This document shows, piece by piece, positions 45,036 to 54,769 of a DNA stretch of 64,000 nt. Origin of the DNA: Psychrobacter glacincola (GTDB lineage: Bacteria; Pseudomonadota; Gammaproteobacteria; Pseudomonadales; Moraxellaceae); assembly GCF_904846075.1 (NCBI RefSeq), contig NZ_CAJGZH010000001.1:62001-126000 (forward strand). Reading direction: 5' to 3'. The notes below the pieces were generated by a model. That model was not told the DNA's origin. It was given only the letters and a program-made list of their open reading frames with translations, and made no database searches. Numbering within the stretch: the stretch's first letter is position 1; the number at the start of each line of letters is the position of its first letter. The position numbers and the translations under genes are program-made.

Positions 45036-45578
45036 TTAGAATTTTAGCTGAGCACCAACAGTCATAAGATCTGCGTCGCTACCTAACATGTCATATTCAG
45101 CTTCAACACTGAAGTTTGGGTTAACCGAATAACCAAGGCCTACACCACCTGCAAGGCTGGTATCATCGTTAGAAATGGTTTTTCTATTAGAGTCTTCAAC
45201 GATATAGTTACCTTCGATTTCAGTCTTAGCAACACCTAGCTTACCTTTGGCATATAGCGCAGTATTTGGGAACTGATAACGATAAGTACCATACGCGCCA
45301 TAGCTCTTGGCATCGATATCACCGTTATAATAATCGGCATCGCCTGAACCTACATATTCTGCTTCGATACCAAAGTTAGGATCAAAGTTGTAACCACCAT
45401 AGACACCATAAGCGGTTGGCTTATCAGCACCGTTTACATCTAGGTCAAACTGACCGACTTTTACACCAACGTATGGCTGACCAGTGTAACCGTTGCCATA
45501 AGATACGGCGGCTTGTGCACCCATGCTTAATAAAGAACCAGCTGCTAATGCAAGTAACGTTTTTTGTAAAGTTTTCAT
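45036..45578 (-). CDS. Outer-membrane beta-barrel protein, paralogue 2
   Basis: 180 residues. Signal peptide TLQKTLLALAAGSLLSMGAQA, then the same small barrel as its neighbours (GQPYVGVKVGQFDLDV, AYGVYGGYNFDPNFGIEAEYVGS, YGAYGTYRYQFPNTALYAKGKLGVAKTE, GGVGLGYSVNPNFSVEAEYDM) and terminal Phe (VGAQLKF). Its signal peptide and GNGYTGQPYVGVKVGQFDLD block are nearly identical to paralogue 3, which points to recent tandem duplication; differences concentrate in the predicted surface loops. Confidence 0.9.
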   Translation of the reverse strand: MKTLQKTLLALAAGSLLSMGAQAAVSYGNGYTGQPYVGVKVGQFDLDVNGADKPTAYGVYGGYNFDPNFGIEAEYVGSGDADYYNGDIDAKSYGAYGTYRYQFPNTALYAKGKLGVAKTEIEGNYIVEDSNRKTISNDDTSLAGGVGLGYSVNPNFSVEAEYDMLGSDADLMTVGAQLKF

Positions 45579-45689
45579 AGTATTCCCCTAGGGTTATATT
45601 TTTAGTTATTTGTCTATAAAGTATCTGGATGAGAAAAGATTATTATTGCCATCTTCTCTCACTCGTTTAGCTGATAAATCGTTTTGGCT

Positions 45690-46235
45690 TTAGAACTTCA
45701 ACTGAGCGCCAACAGTAAGTAGCTTGGCATCGACATCACTGTCCATCATTGAGTATTCAGCTTCGACACCAAAGTTAGGATTCACTGAGTAACCAAGACC
45801 TACACCACCAGCAAGACCTGTGTCGCTGCTAGAGTTCGAAACTTTGACTGGGCCAACGGTGTAATCACCTTCTACTTCAGTTTTAGCAACCCCTAGCTTA
45901 CCTTTAGCGTATAAGCCAGTATTTGGGAACTGGTAGCGTGCGGTACCGTATGCGCCATAAGTTTTGGCATCAAGATCACCGTTTCTGTAATCAGCATCGT
46001 CCGAACCTACATACTCTGCTTCGACACCAAAGTTTTGATCGAAGTTATAACCACCGTAGACACCATAAGCAGTTGGATCATCTGCATTGTCGATATCTAG
46101 ATCAAACTGACCGACTTTGACGCCGACATACGGCTGACCAGTGTAACCGTTGCTATAAGAAGTAGCGGCCTGTGCGCCAACAGTTAACAAAGAACCAGCT
46201 GCTAGTGCAAGTAGCGTTTTTTGTAGAGTTTTCAT
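45690..46235 (-). CDS. Outer-membrane beta-barrel protein, paralogue 3
   Basis: 181 residues from ATG 46235 with GGAG upstream; the frame runs on to 46268 without SD. Signal peptide, GQPYVGVKVGQFDLDI, AYGVYGGYNFDQNFGVEAEYVGS, AYGTARYQFPNTGLYAKGKLGVAKTE, GGVGLGYSVNPNFGVEAEYSM and terminal VGAQLKF as in paralogue 2. No obvious terminator between it and paralogue 2, so read-through is possible. The 307-nt spacer to bioF (46236-46542) shows no further feature that I can support. Confidence 0.9.
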   Translation of the reverse strand: MKTLQKTLLALAAGSLLTVGAQAATSYSNGYTGQPYVGVKVGQFDLDIDNADDPTAYGVYGGYNFDQNFGVEAEYVGSDDADYRNGDLDAKTYGAYGTARYQFPNTGLYAKGKLGVAKTEVEGDYTVGPVKVSNSSSDTGLAGGVGLGYSVNPNFGVEAEYSMMDSDVDAKLLTVGAQLKF

Positions 46236-46542
46236 TATTAGCTCCTTAAAATCAATTTGGACAAACAAGTTATCTATTTATATTGGCTTTTATAGCCCTA
46301 TCGCCTTGTTTGCTAACGATGGGTATATAGTAACAAACTATTTCAAGTCGTCTGTCAGTGTTTGATGGTATGAGAGTTAAGATTTGCAAGTATTTATCAG
46401 TGCTTGGGTTACAAAGGCAAAGATATGAAATCTTTTGTTACAACCACTGAGTTTATGCAATAATCCCTACTCATTTCATCGCCTTTCTAGCAGAAATAAG
46501 CATAAAACAATAAGAGATACCGAATATTTTAAGGTAAAAATA

Positions 46543-47775
46543 ATGACTGGACGTATAACTAGCCGCTTACAAGAAGCGCTTACAGCCCTCAAAGCCACCC
46601 AAAAATATCGTCAATTACCCAATCTCCATCATCATGGGCAATACGTTATTAGCGAAGGTCAAACCTTACTCAATATCGCCAGTAACGATTATCTGGGTTT
46701 AGGCGGCGACACCGCATTACAAAACGAATTCCTCAGTCAACTAACACTGTTATCAGTCGCACAAGTGCCTAAAATGAGTGCGACGTCCTCACGCTTGCTC
46801 ACTGGAAATGATGCACAGCTACAAGCGCTAGAGTCTGAGCTGCAGGAATGGTATCAAACCGCTGTCGGCAAACGTGATATCTCTGCCTCAAAATCGGTGT
46901 TGGTATTGAATAGCGGCTATCATGCCAATCTTGGTATATTGCCAGCCCTGACAGCCTTGCCAGTCAAAACACTGATCTTAGCTGACAAACTGGTACATGC
47001 CAGCATTATCGATGGGTTGCGTTTGAGCCAAAGCAAACTTGTCAGCTATCGTCGTTATCGTCACAATGATTATGAACATTTAGCGACGTTTATTGAGCAA
47101 GCAGCGCCAGACATTGAGCGCATCATTATTGTCACTGAGAGCATCTTTAGTATGGATGGTGATCGTGCGGATTTATGTCAACTGGTACACTTAAAAGCTA
47201 GCGATGCTCGTATCGAACTGTATGTCGATGAGGCTCATGCCATCGGTGTGTTAGGTCATACAGGATTGGGACTAGCAGAAGAAACGCAGACATTGGCTGA
47301 TATTGACTATTTGGTCGGTACTTTCGGTAAAGCGTTTGCCTCGGTGGGTGCTTATATCATGTGCGATGATGTCGTCAAGCAATGGCTAATTAACCGCATG
47401 CGCCCGCTAATTTTTAGTACTGCATTACCCCCTATCAATCACGCATGGACGCGATTTATTTTAGCAAAAATGCCAATGCTAAATAATCAACGTTTGCATT
47501 TAGCGCGGTTGTCTACCAAGCTTAGTCAAGCCATCGACCCAAGATACCGTGTGTCCCAGAACACCCAGCATCCACACTATGACTCACCGATTGTGCCTTA
47601 CATCTTGGGTGACAATGCCAGCACGCTTGCCAAAGCACAACAATTGCAAGCAGCAGGTTTTTACGCCCTGCCTATCAGGCCACCCACTGTGCCTACAAAT
47701 ACCGCTCGTATCCGTTTGGTGATGAATGCCAAGCTGACAGATGAAGACTGCGAACAATTGATAAGACAATTATAA
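46543..47775 (+). CDS. bioF: 8-amino-7-oxononanoate synthase
   Basis: 410 residues from ATG 46543 (AAGG eight bases upstream); the frame reaches back to 46435 without support. A PLP-dependent alpha-oxoamine synthase that joins pimeloyl-ACP and L-alanine in biotin synthesis. Motifs: NIASNDYLGLG, SATSSRLLTGND, VLNSGYHANLG, VTESIFSMDGDRADL, YVDEAHAIGVLGHTGLGLAEE and the PLP-lysine segment VGTFGKAFASVGAY. The stop is 74 nt before bioC. Confidence 0.95.
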   Translation: MTGRITSRLQEALTALKATQKYRQLPNLHHHGQYVISEGQTLLNIASNDYLGLGGDTALQNEFLSQLTLLSVAQVPKMSATSSRLLTGNDAQLQALESELQEWYQTAVGKRDISASKSVLVLNSGYHANLGILPALTALPVKTLILADKLVHASIIDGLRLSQSKLVSYRRYRHNDYEHLATFIEQAAPDIERIIIVTESIFSMDGDRADLCQLVHLKASDARIELYVDEAHAIGVLGHTGLGLAEETQTLADIDYLVGTFGKAFASVGAYIMCDDVVKQWLINRMRPLIFSTALPPINHAWTRFILAKMPMLNNQRLHLARLSTKLSQAIDPRYRVSQNTQHPHYDSPIVPYILGDNASTLAKAQQLQAAGFYALPIRPPTVPTNTARIRLVMNAKLTDEDCEQLIRQL

Positions 47776-47849
47776 CGCTGTTGTTATACATCAGCGACGT
47801 CAGTCCTGCTATCGATTGATAATTGGCTCACTTGGATATAATAAACCGT

Positions 47850-48659
47850 ATGAAAACACTCGCCACGCCTGATAACTTTAGCACCAGAAAACAAACCATC
47901 GCTCGTCATTTTGCCAATGCCAGCGACTATGACCAGCATGCCAATATTCAGCAGCAAGTCTGTCAATATTTAATAGACAAACTCACCCACACTGAACACG
48001 ACAGTGTGCTTGAAGTCGGTGCAGGAACTGGTCAAATGACCCGTCTACTCGCAGCACACATTCAAAGTCAATATTGGCTGATCAATGAATTATGCGCTGA
48101 ACAAGCGGCTACTTTACAATCCATATTGCCCAATGCTGACATAGCAATTGGCGATGCTGAAACGATGGACTTTGAGGATGAGCATAGCTTGATAATCAGT
48201 GCCAATGCTGTGCAATGGTTTGATGATCCCTTAAACTTTGTTGCGCAATCAGCACGCCGCTTGCGAGCTGGAGGTCAACTGCTGTTTAACACTTTTACGC
48301 CAAATAACTTTTTGCAAATAAAGACTCTAACGGATCAGGGTCTTCACTATCCCGATATCATTGAGTGGCGATTGGCACTGATTAGTGCTGGTTTTGAGAA
48401 AATTGAACTGTCCACTCAGCGTTTCGAGTTACCGTTTGCCAGTCCTTACGCCACCCTAAAACATATGAAGTTGACGGGCGTATCGACCAATCAGACGCAA
48501 GTAAAAGCCAACAGCACCCAGCCCTTTATGTGGACCAAGGCACGCTTGCAACAGTTTGAGTCTGATTATTGGCAACATTTTTCGGCGCAAGATGACGCCG
48601 GTCAGCCTATCGTTCATTTGACTTATGAAGTACTGATAGTGCGTGCCTTTAAATTGTGA
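47850..48659 (+). CDS. bioC: Malonyl-ACP O-methyltransferase
   Basis: 269 residues from ATG 47850; an upstream TTG at 47823 is less likely. BioC methylates malonyl-ACP with SAM to start pimelate synthesis for biotin. SAM motif I VLEVGAGTGQMTRLLA, IAIGDAETMDF, and SANAVQWFDDPLNFVAQSARRLRAGGQLLFNTFTPNN are characteristic of BioC, as is the N-terminal RHFANASDYDQHANIQQQV. It follows bioF. No pimeloyl-ACP esterase (bioH/bioG) lies next to it. Confidence 0.93.
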   Translation: MKTLATPDNFSTRKQTIARHFANASDYDQHANIQQQVCQYLIDKLTHTEHDSVLEVGAGTGQMTRLLAAHIQSQYWLINELCAEQAATLQSILPNADIAIGDAETMDFEDEHSLIISANAVQWFDDPLNFVAQSARRLRAGGQLLFNTFTPNNFLQIKTLTDQGLHYPDIIEWRLALISAGFEKIELSTQRFELPFASPYATLKHMKLTGVSTNQTQVKANSTQPFMWTKARLQQFESDYWQHFSAQDDAGQPIVHLTYEVLIVRAFKL

Positions 48660-48705
48660 AGATAAGATATAGAGTGGTAGGATATTTCTTATAAATAACA
48701 GCCAT

Positions 48706-48736
48706 AAAAAAACGCACCCCGAAGGATGCGTTTTTT
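48706..48736 (+). terminator. Bidirectional terminator between bioC and dnaK
   Basis: AAAAAACGCA...TGCGTTTTTT with inner CC/GG pairing and a T-tract on each strand, placed between the convergent bioC and dnaK. Confidence 0.88.
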
Positions 48737-48767
48737 GTTTTAATTGCGTTTAGTTACTAAATCACAG

Positions 48768-50711
48768 TTATTTTTTGTCTTCGTCTACTTCAGTAAACTC
48801 AGCATCAACGACGTCATCATCAGCTTGGTTGCTATCTGCTGCATTGTCCGCGCCTTGTTGGAACTGGCTTGGATCCATGCCCTCGCTACCTGCGCCTGCA
48901 TCAGCATAAATCTTCTGACTAACTGGCAAGAAGGCATTGTCTAATGCTTCAAGCTTGGCTTTGATGTCATCATGATCATCTTCTTTCATTACCGCTTCAA
49001 GCTCAGAGATAGCAGCTTCTACTGTTGATTTCTCTTCAGCAGTTACCTTATCTTCAGCGTCTTTCAACGCTTTTTGTACCGCATGAATACGACCATCTGC
49101 TTCGTTACGAACTTGCGCTAAGTTAGCGAATTTTTCGTCTTCTGCAGCATTGGCTTCTGCATCACGAACCATTTGCTCGATTTCTTCATCCGTCAAGCCA
49201 GAATCTGCTTTGATCTGGATGCTTTGCGCTTTACCCGTACCTTTGTCAGTTGCTGAGATATTCATGATACCGTCAGCATTGATGTCGAAAGTAACTTCAA
49301 TTTGCGGTAGACCACGTGGTGCTGGTGGAATATCCGTCAAATCAAAACGACCAAGCTGTTTATTTTGGTTAGCGATTTTACGCTCACCTTGATAAACCTG
49401 GATGGTCACAGCTGGTTGGTTGTCTTCAGCCGTTGAGAATACCTGTGATTTCTTAGTAGGAATCATGGTATTTTTCTCAATAACTGGTGTCATGACACCA
49501 CCCATCGTTTCGATACCAAGCGTTAGTGGCGTCACATCAAGTAACAATACGTCTGTTTTTTCACCAGACAATACCGCACCTTGAATCGCAGCCCCTGCCG
49601 CTACTGCTTCATCAGGGTTCACATCTTTACGTGGCTCCTGACCGAAGAACTCTTGTACTTTTTGCTGTACTAGTGGCATACGAGTCTGACCACCAACTAA
49701 GATAACATCATCGATGTCACCAATTTTTATGCCAGCATCTTCAAGCGCAATCTTACAAGGACCCATGGTACGTTGTACCAACTCTTCAGTTAAGCTCTCA
49801 AGTTTTGAGCGACTGATAGTGACCACCAAATGCTTAGGACCATTGCTGTCTGCAGTAATATAAGGCAAGTTCACTTCAGTACTTTGGGCACTTGATAACT
49901 CAATTTTCGCTTTTTCTGCCGCTTCTTTTAGACGCTGCATCGCCAATGAGTCACCTTTCAAATTGACATCTTGGTCTTTTTTGAACTCATCAACCAAATA
50001 ATCAATCAATGCTGAGTCAAAGTCTTCACCACCAAGGAATGTATCACCATTGGTTGCTAAAACTTCAAACTGCTGCTCGCCATCAACGTCAGCGATTTCG
50101 ATGATTGATACGTCAAAAGTACCACCACCCAAGTCATAAACAGCAACCGTGCTATCGCCTTGCTTCTTGTCCATACCGTACGCAAGAGCCGCAGCTGTTG
50201 GTTCGTTGATGATACGTTTTACATCAAGACCTGCAATTTTACCCGCGTCTTTTGTTGCTTGACGTTGTGAGTCATTAAAATAAGCTGGTACGGTTACAAC
50301 CGCTTCAGTAACAGTTTCACCAAGATAGTCTTCTGCTGTTTTTTTCATTTTTTTCAAGATTTCAGCAGAAACCTGTGGTGGTGCTAATTTTTTACCGTTA
50401 ATTTCTACCCATGCATCACCGTTATCCGCTTTGGCGATTTTGTAAGGTACCATGCCGATGTCTTTTTGCACGACTTTGTCATCAAAACGACGACCAATCA
50501 AACGCTTAATCGCAAACAACGTGTTGTTTGGATTGGTGACCGCTTGACGTTTGGCTGACTGACCCACCAAAATTTCATCGTTTTTATAAGCAACGATAGA
50601 TGGCGTTGTACGAGTACCTTCAGCATTTTCGATGACTTTGACTTTGTCACCTTCCATCACTGCGACACACGAGTTAGTCGTACCTAAATCAATACCAATT
50701 ACTTTACCCAT
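48768..50711 (-). CDS. dnaK: Molecular chaperone DnaK (Hsp70)
   Basis: 647 residues, SD AGGAG. Full Hsp70: ATPase domain ([60 protein letters not shown]), linker and substrate-binding domain ([43 protein letters not shown]), lid, and the acidic C-terminus ([17 protein letters not shown]). It works with GrpE, encoded upstream, and DnaJ, which is not in the window. A sigma-32-like promoter is visible in its own leader. Confidence 0.99.
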   Translation of the reverse strand: MGKVIGIDLGTTNSCVAVMEGDKVKVIENAEGTRTTPSIVAYKNDEILVGQSAKRQAVTNPNNTLFAIKRLIGRRFDDKVVQKDIGMVPYKIAKADNGDAWVEINGKKLAPPQVSAEILKKMKKTAEDYLGETVTEAVVTVPAYFNDSQRQATKDAGKIAGLDVKRIINEPTAAALAYGMDKKQGDSTVAVYDLGGGTFDVSIIEIADVDGEQQFEVLATNGDTFLGGEDFDSALIDYLVDEFKKDQDVNLKGDSLAMQRLKEAAEKAKIELSSAQSTEVNLPYITADSNGPKHLVVTISRSKLESLTEELVQRTMGPCKIALEDAGIKIGDIDDVILVGGQTRMPLVQQKVQEFFGQEPRKDVNPDEAVAAGAAIQGAVLSGEKTDVLLLDVTPLTLGIETMGGVMTPVIEKNTMIPTKKSQVFSTAEDNQPAVTIQVYQGERKIANQNKQLGRFDLTDIPPAPRGLPQIEVTFDINADGIMNISATDKGTGKAQSIQIKADSGLTDEEIEQMVRDAEANAAEDEKFANLAQVRNEADGRIHAVQKALKDAEDKVTAEEKSTVEAAISELEAVMKEDDHDDIKAKLEALDNAFLPVSQKIYADAGAGSEGMDPSQFQQGADNAADSNQADDDVVDAEFTEVDEDKK

Positions 50712-50778
50712 AATTATTTGCTCCTAATTTGTTTTAAGTATTTATCTATTCAGACCGTGGTTGATCTCTTGTTGCTAT

Positions 50779-50819
50779 ATATATCGGTTTACTTATGGAT
50801 TTTTTCAAGTCAATCATCA
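50779..50819 (-). promoter_or_regulatory. Candidate sigma-32 promoter of dnaK
   Basis: On the minus strand CTTGAA (50814-50819) and CCGATATAT (50779-50787), about 16 bp apart, close to the heat-shock consensus CTTGAAA / CCCCATNT. It lies 68 nt upstream of the dnaK ATG and agrees with expected heat induction. Confidence 0.45.
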
Positions 50820-50852
50820 TGCAAAATTTGTCTTTCGTGTGACTTTTTGTGA

Positions 50853-50876
50853 AAACCCTTAATAATAGTAGGGTTT
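50853..50876 (-). promoter_or_regulatory. Hairpin between grpE and dnaK
   Basis: AAACCCT and AGGGTTT around a 10-nt loop. No T-tract on the coding strand, so partial termination or an mRNA processing/stability element is more likely than a strong terminator. Confidence 0.35.
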
Positions 50877-50903
50877 AGCACATTAAAAATCCAATTTTTA
50901 GTA

Positions 50904-51503
50904 CTACTGTCCAACACGTACCATGGCTGGGCGTAATAAACGACCGTTCAAGCTATAACCTTTTTGTAATACAGTACCGACAGTATCAGCCTCGGCTTCT
51001 TCATCGATACCAACAGCTTCATGAAGATCCGCGTTGAATTTCTCGCCTTGTGGGTCAACCATTTCGACGCCGTTCTTATTTAATACGTCCAATAACGCTT
51101 TGTGCGTCAGTCTCACCCCTTCTGTAACAGGGTCATCGGCATGGGCGCTTTCGATGGCGCGTTCTAAGTTATCGACCACTTCTAATAGCTCTTTGGCAAA
51201 TTTCTGCAAGGCAAAACGCTTGCTCTTATCCGCCTCTTGCTCCATGCGTTTTTGTGCATTGTAAGCTTCGGCATTGGCACGGGCGGTGACTTCTTTAGCT
51301 TGCTTCACTTCACCTTCTAGCTCAGCGATACGCGCTTTAAAGGTGTCGAGATCGATTTCATTTTCGATGGTCATCTCTTCACCTGAGTTATGCTTTGGAT
51401 CAAACTCTTTCATGGTTTCTTCTAAAATACTGTCACTGTGTTCAATATTGTCATGCGCCACATTTTGCTCAGGCGATTCGTGGTTGGTATTTTGCTCGCT
51501 CAT
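50904..51503 (-). CDS. grpE: Nucleotide exchange factor GrpE
   Basis: 199 residues, SD AAGGAG. An acidic disordered N-terminus is followed by the long dimerising helix (KARIAELEGEVKQAKEVTARANAEAYNAQKRMEQEADKSKRFALQKFAKELLEVVDNLERAIE, read in overlapping parts) and the beta-wing (GVEMVDPQGEKFNADLHEAVG, QKGYSLNGRLLRPAMVRVGQ). GrpE releases ADP from DnaK. Upstream of dnaK by 192 nt. Confidence 0.98.
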   Translation of the reverse strand: MSEQNTNHESPEQNVAHDNIEHSDSILEETMKEFDPKHNSGEEMTIENEIDLDTFKARIAELEGEVKQAKEVTARANAEAYNAQKRMEQEADKSKRFALQKFAKELLEVVDNLERAIESAHADDPVTEGVRLTHKALLDVLNKNGVEMVDPQGEKFNADLHEAVGIDEEAEADTVGTVLQKGYSLNGRLLRPAMVRVGQ

Positions 51504-51957
51504 GATAGCTCCTTAGAATTTTGATAATGACAATTTATATAAGAGGCAACAAGCTCACCATTTGCTAGGGATACTGTCCTCTCATTAAATAATTAACCCG
51601 TCTTACACATTGTTGTTATAAGTACCTTCTACTAGCTGTTTGATAAAGGTGATGGAGGTAAATTTCAAGCCTAAGCCAAGGGAATTTTTCTAATTTACAA
51701 CAAATATTGCCTAAATCTGGATTAAAGTGCTCAAAACAGAATTTCATAGGTGGTAAATGGCTACCCATGCTCGTTAACACAAGCTACAAGAAAGCAGTAC
51801 TTATTCCAAAAAACTTACCATTGGCACATAAGCCATTACCAAACAATACTCAACTTTATTTTTGATTACTCTACTATTGCTATAAATAGTATGGCTCATG
51901 TCAAAGTGAACGCTCATATATGACAACGCATACTGACAATCATCAACGAGAAGTGTT
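51504..51957. other. Divergent spacer grpE / esterase gene
   Basis: 454 nt. It contains a candidate heat-shock promoter for grpE (51642-51669) and must hold the esterase promoter; no other feature that I can support. Confidence 0.5.
51642..51669 (-). promoter_or_regulatory. Candidate sigma-32 promoter of grpE
   Basis: On the minus strand CTTGAA (51664-51669), 14-bp spacer, CCTTTATC (51642-51649); the -35 is perfect and the -10 weak. The same CTTGAAA-type -35 precedes dnaK. Confidence 0.35.
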
Positions 51958-53361
51958 ATGTCTAAATCAACCGTGTTATCAATCAACGCGCTATTAAATA
52001 AAGCGCTGATGACGATAAAGCTCGCATCAACAGATCGTATAGATAATGATATAAGAGAAGAAAATGGCACTCAAGAGAATCGTTTGACCGTCAAACAAAA
52101 AGTACTTAGATATAACCCGTTGACGACTTGCCAGCCGCATACCTTGCACTATGCCATGAAAGGAGTCGGCTATCTGCCAACGTCACTATTAGAGAGCTTG
52201 GTTGGTTATTTGAAAGGACCGACCTCAAAACAATACCTGCACGCCGATGCTCACCTGCGTTTGATTCTCGCGGTGAATAGTAAACTTAAAACGCCTCTTG
52301 AGCTGACACCAATGCATGAGCTGCGCGAAAGGTTCGCCGCTGACGCCGTGGCGATGCAAGCGCCGCAGGTATGGCAGCAAGCAAGTGACAATATCATCGG
52401 CAACATGAAGCGATTTACGAAAAAAAATCAGAAGCTTGTGCATTGGGAAGACAAAGTGATTGCCAACGCTGATGATGGCGATATGACCATTCGCTGTTAT
52501 CAATTAGACGCTAGCTCTCAGGGCTTAGGGTTCAAAAAAGCGGATACTCATAATTCTGATGAAACAGTGCTGTTATATTTTCATGGGGGTGGATTTTGTA
52601 TTGGTGATGTCAATACCCATCATGAATTTTGCCACGCGGTTTGTGAGCAGACGGGCTGGCCGATAGTCAGTGTTGATTATCGCTTAGCACCTGAGCATCC
52701 AGCACCAGCCGCATTAAAAGACTGTATTACTGCCTATGCTTGGCTGGCTGAGCATTGCCATACCTTAGGTACTTTACCCTCGCGAATCGTGCTAGCAGGC
52801 GATAGTGCTGGCGGCGGATTGTCCACTTTGATTGCCCAACAACTTACTGCGCCCTCGCAAATCGCATGGTCAGATCTGGGCATTGCAGGTCAAAAAATGT
52901 TCGATTTATTAGAGCGCTTACCAAAGCCACTTGCACAAATGCCTTTGTATCCTGTGACGGATATCGAAACGGATTATCCAAGTTGGGAGTTATATGGCGA
53001 GGGATTATTATTGGATCATGCCGATGTGGCTGTATTTGATGCTGCTTGTTTGGATAACAGCCCCTTGCCACGCCAGCATATCCTTAACTGTCCGATGCTT
53101 GGTGATAATAGTAAAGTATGCCCGACTTATATTGTCGCCGCAGAATTAGACGTATTACGTGATGAAGCATTTGCTTATGCAAAGCAATTAAAGGTGCATG
53201 GTATAGCAGTCGAGACTCATACCATTCTTGGTGCGCCGCATGGTTTTATTCATTTTATGAGTATTCATCAAGGTATCGGACAAGCAACAGACGATATTAT
53301 TAAAGGGTTTGCGAGTTTTGTGCGTGACGTTATCAATACCCAGTCACAATTAGCGGCATAG
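51958..53361 (+). CDS. Alpha/beta hydrolase, hormone-sensitive lipase family
   Basis: 467 residues. Esterase of the HSL (family IV) type: oxyanion motif LLYFHGGGFCIGDVNTHH, SVDYRLAPEHPAPAALKDC, nucleophile elbow VLAGDSAGGGLST, acid residue in AAELDVLRDEAF and catalytic His in GAPHGFIHF. A ~140-residue N-terminal cap precedes the core, and the segment around 305-320 (DLLERLPKPLAQM) is an insert before PVTDIETDYPSWELYGEG. Cytoplasmic, no signal peptide. Substrates are probably short acyl esters; not predictable. Confidence 0.9.
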   Translation: MSKSTVLSINALLNKALMTIKLASTDRIDNDIREENGTQENRLTVKQKVLRYNPLTTCQPHTLHYAMKGVGYLPTSLLESLVGYLKGPTSKQYLHADAHLRLILAVNSKLKTPLELTPMHELRERFAADAVAMQAPQVWQQASDNIIGNMKRFTKKNQKLVHWEDKVIANADDGDMTIRCYQLDASSQGLGFKKADTHNSDETVLLYFHGGGFCIGDVNTHHEFCHAVCEQTGWPIVSVDYRLAPEHPAPAALKDCITAYAWLAEHCHTLGTLPSRIVLAGDSAGGGLSTLIAQQLTAPSQIAWSDLGIAGQKMFDLLERLPKPLAQMPLYPVTDIETDYPSWELYGEGLLLDHADVAVFDAACLDNSPLPRQHILNCPMLGDNSKVCPTYIVAAELDVLRDEAFAYAKQLKVHGIAVETHTILGAPHGFIHFMSIHQGIGQATDDIIKGFASFVRDVINTQSQLAA

Positions 53362-53470
53362 TTATCAATATAGTTGTATAAGAGAGTGCCAGTTTACTTA
53401 GAAAATATAATGGTACTGCCACTATTTAAACGTTATTTTTTTAAGCATTGTTTTCTTAAATATTACTTTC

Positions 53471-54742
53471 TTAAACGTTATCTTCAACCTGACCATTCAA
53501 AGTGATCAGCCAAATCTCTGAGCGCGAACCCAAGCGAAATGGAATGCCCCAAAAGCCGTAACCAGACGACACCACAAAGTGACTATTATCGATAACCTCA
53601 TAGCCATAGCCCAAGCGATTGATAGCACTGACAATGAAGTTGGCGGGGAATATCTGACCGTTATGGGTATGCCCAGAGAGCTGCAAATCAATCGGCATTT
53701 GGCTGTGCTCGGCAATATCACTTGGTCTGTGGTCTAACAATATCAATGGCTCAGCGCTATTGACCTGCGTCAACAGCTCAGTCGTCGGGACGCGCTGACG
53801 CTTATGGTTGTCGAAGCGTCCCATCAACCAAAGTACTTGCCCTTGGTGTGTAAGACGTATGACTTCATCATTTAACAACTGCACGCCAGCAGCACGCAAC
53901 GCTTGGACAATCGGCTGCTCATGCCCGTATAAATCATGATTACCTAAAGTCGCATAGACCCCATATGGCAGGCTTTCGCATAACTCCGCCAAGTTTTTTG
54001 CCATATTATAATCAGTAAATGCTTGCGTATTGTCATCCATAATATCGCCTGGCATCAGTAATATGTCGGCTGTATTTTTTACCATAAGATGATGCAGCCT
54101 ATCTATTGCACCGCTGCCAAACAGTCTCCCGATATGCAAATCGCTAGCGACCGCAATACGTAATGGCTTAGTCAAAGGTTTATCAATATCAATAGATAAC
54201 TCACGTACTACAGGCGCATAAGCACTATATAAGGCGTAAACAAATAACCCGACAAATATTGCCAATGCCAATATGCGCAACCCAAAATCGACAGTAGCCG
54301 GTGTAGCGAGCGCATCACCAGTTAGCGATGTAATTAGCCAATAGCCACCATAAAATAGACTCGTAACTAAAGCCGTCAATAGCATGAAATGCATAACTAA
54401 CATCCAACCACTGATCCAGCGATAGCTATTTTTAAATGCTCTATTGACACTGAGTAGCAGCAAACCGTTGGTAATAACGAATACGATGACCCATACCGAA
54501 GTTTGCAAATCTGCTGTCTGCCAAGGCTGTAACCACCATTGCACGCTTAAAGCTGCGCCAAAACTAAACAGCTGCAATAGCACAAAAATGGTGATGAAAA
54601 ATGCGTAGCGCATGAAGAATCCTTGGGTATAATGGCATAAATGCAGTGTATTTTCAGCTGACAAGACGAGCAAAGTAGCTATTAGCCAGCCTAACAGCAA
54701 ATAAAAACCTCTACTATTTAGATATGGTAGAGGCTTTATCAT
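53471..54742 (-). CDS. Membrane metallophosphoesterase, copy 1
   Basis: 423 residues. About five N-terminal membrane helices, then a calcineurin-like phosphoesterase domain (YaeI-type): SDLHIGRLFGSGAIDRL (metal-binding Asp/His), MPGDIMDDN, TLGNHDLYGHEQ and LQLSGHTHNGQIFP. All metal ligands are present. It follows a clear paralogue (54770-55849) with 27 nt between them. Relatives hydrolyse nucleotide or lipid phosphoesters such as UDP-diacylglucosamine; the substrate here is unknown. Confidence 0.88.
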   Translation of the reverse strand: MIKPLPYLNSRGFYLLLGWLIATLLVLSAENTLHLCHYTQGFFMRYAFFITIFVLLQLFSFGAALSVQWWLQPWQTADLQTSVWVIVFVITNGLLLLSVNRAFKNSYRWISGWMLVMHFMLLTALVTSLFYGGYWLITSLTGDALATPATVDFGLRILALAIFVGLFVYALYSAYAPVVRELSIDIDKPLTKPLRIAVASDLHIGRLFGSGAIDRLHHLMVKNTADILLMPGDIMDDNTQAFTDYNMAKNLAELCESLPYGVYATLGNHDLYGHEQPIVQALRAAGVQLLNDEVIRLTHQGQVLWLMGRFDNHKRQRVPTTELLTQVNSAEPLILLDHRPSDIAEHSQMPIDLQLSGHTHNGQIFPANFIVSAINRLGYGYEVIDNSHFVVSSGYGFWGIPFRLGSRSEIWLITLNGQVEDNV

Positions 54743-54769
54743 AGGGGTAACACTGTTTATTTAAATGGC

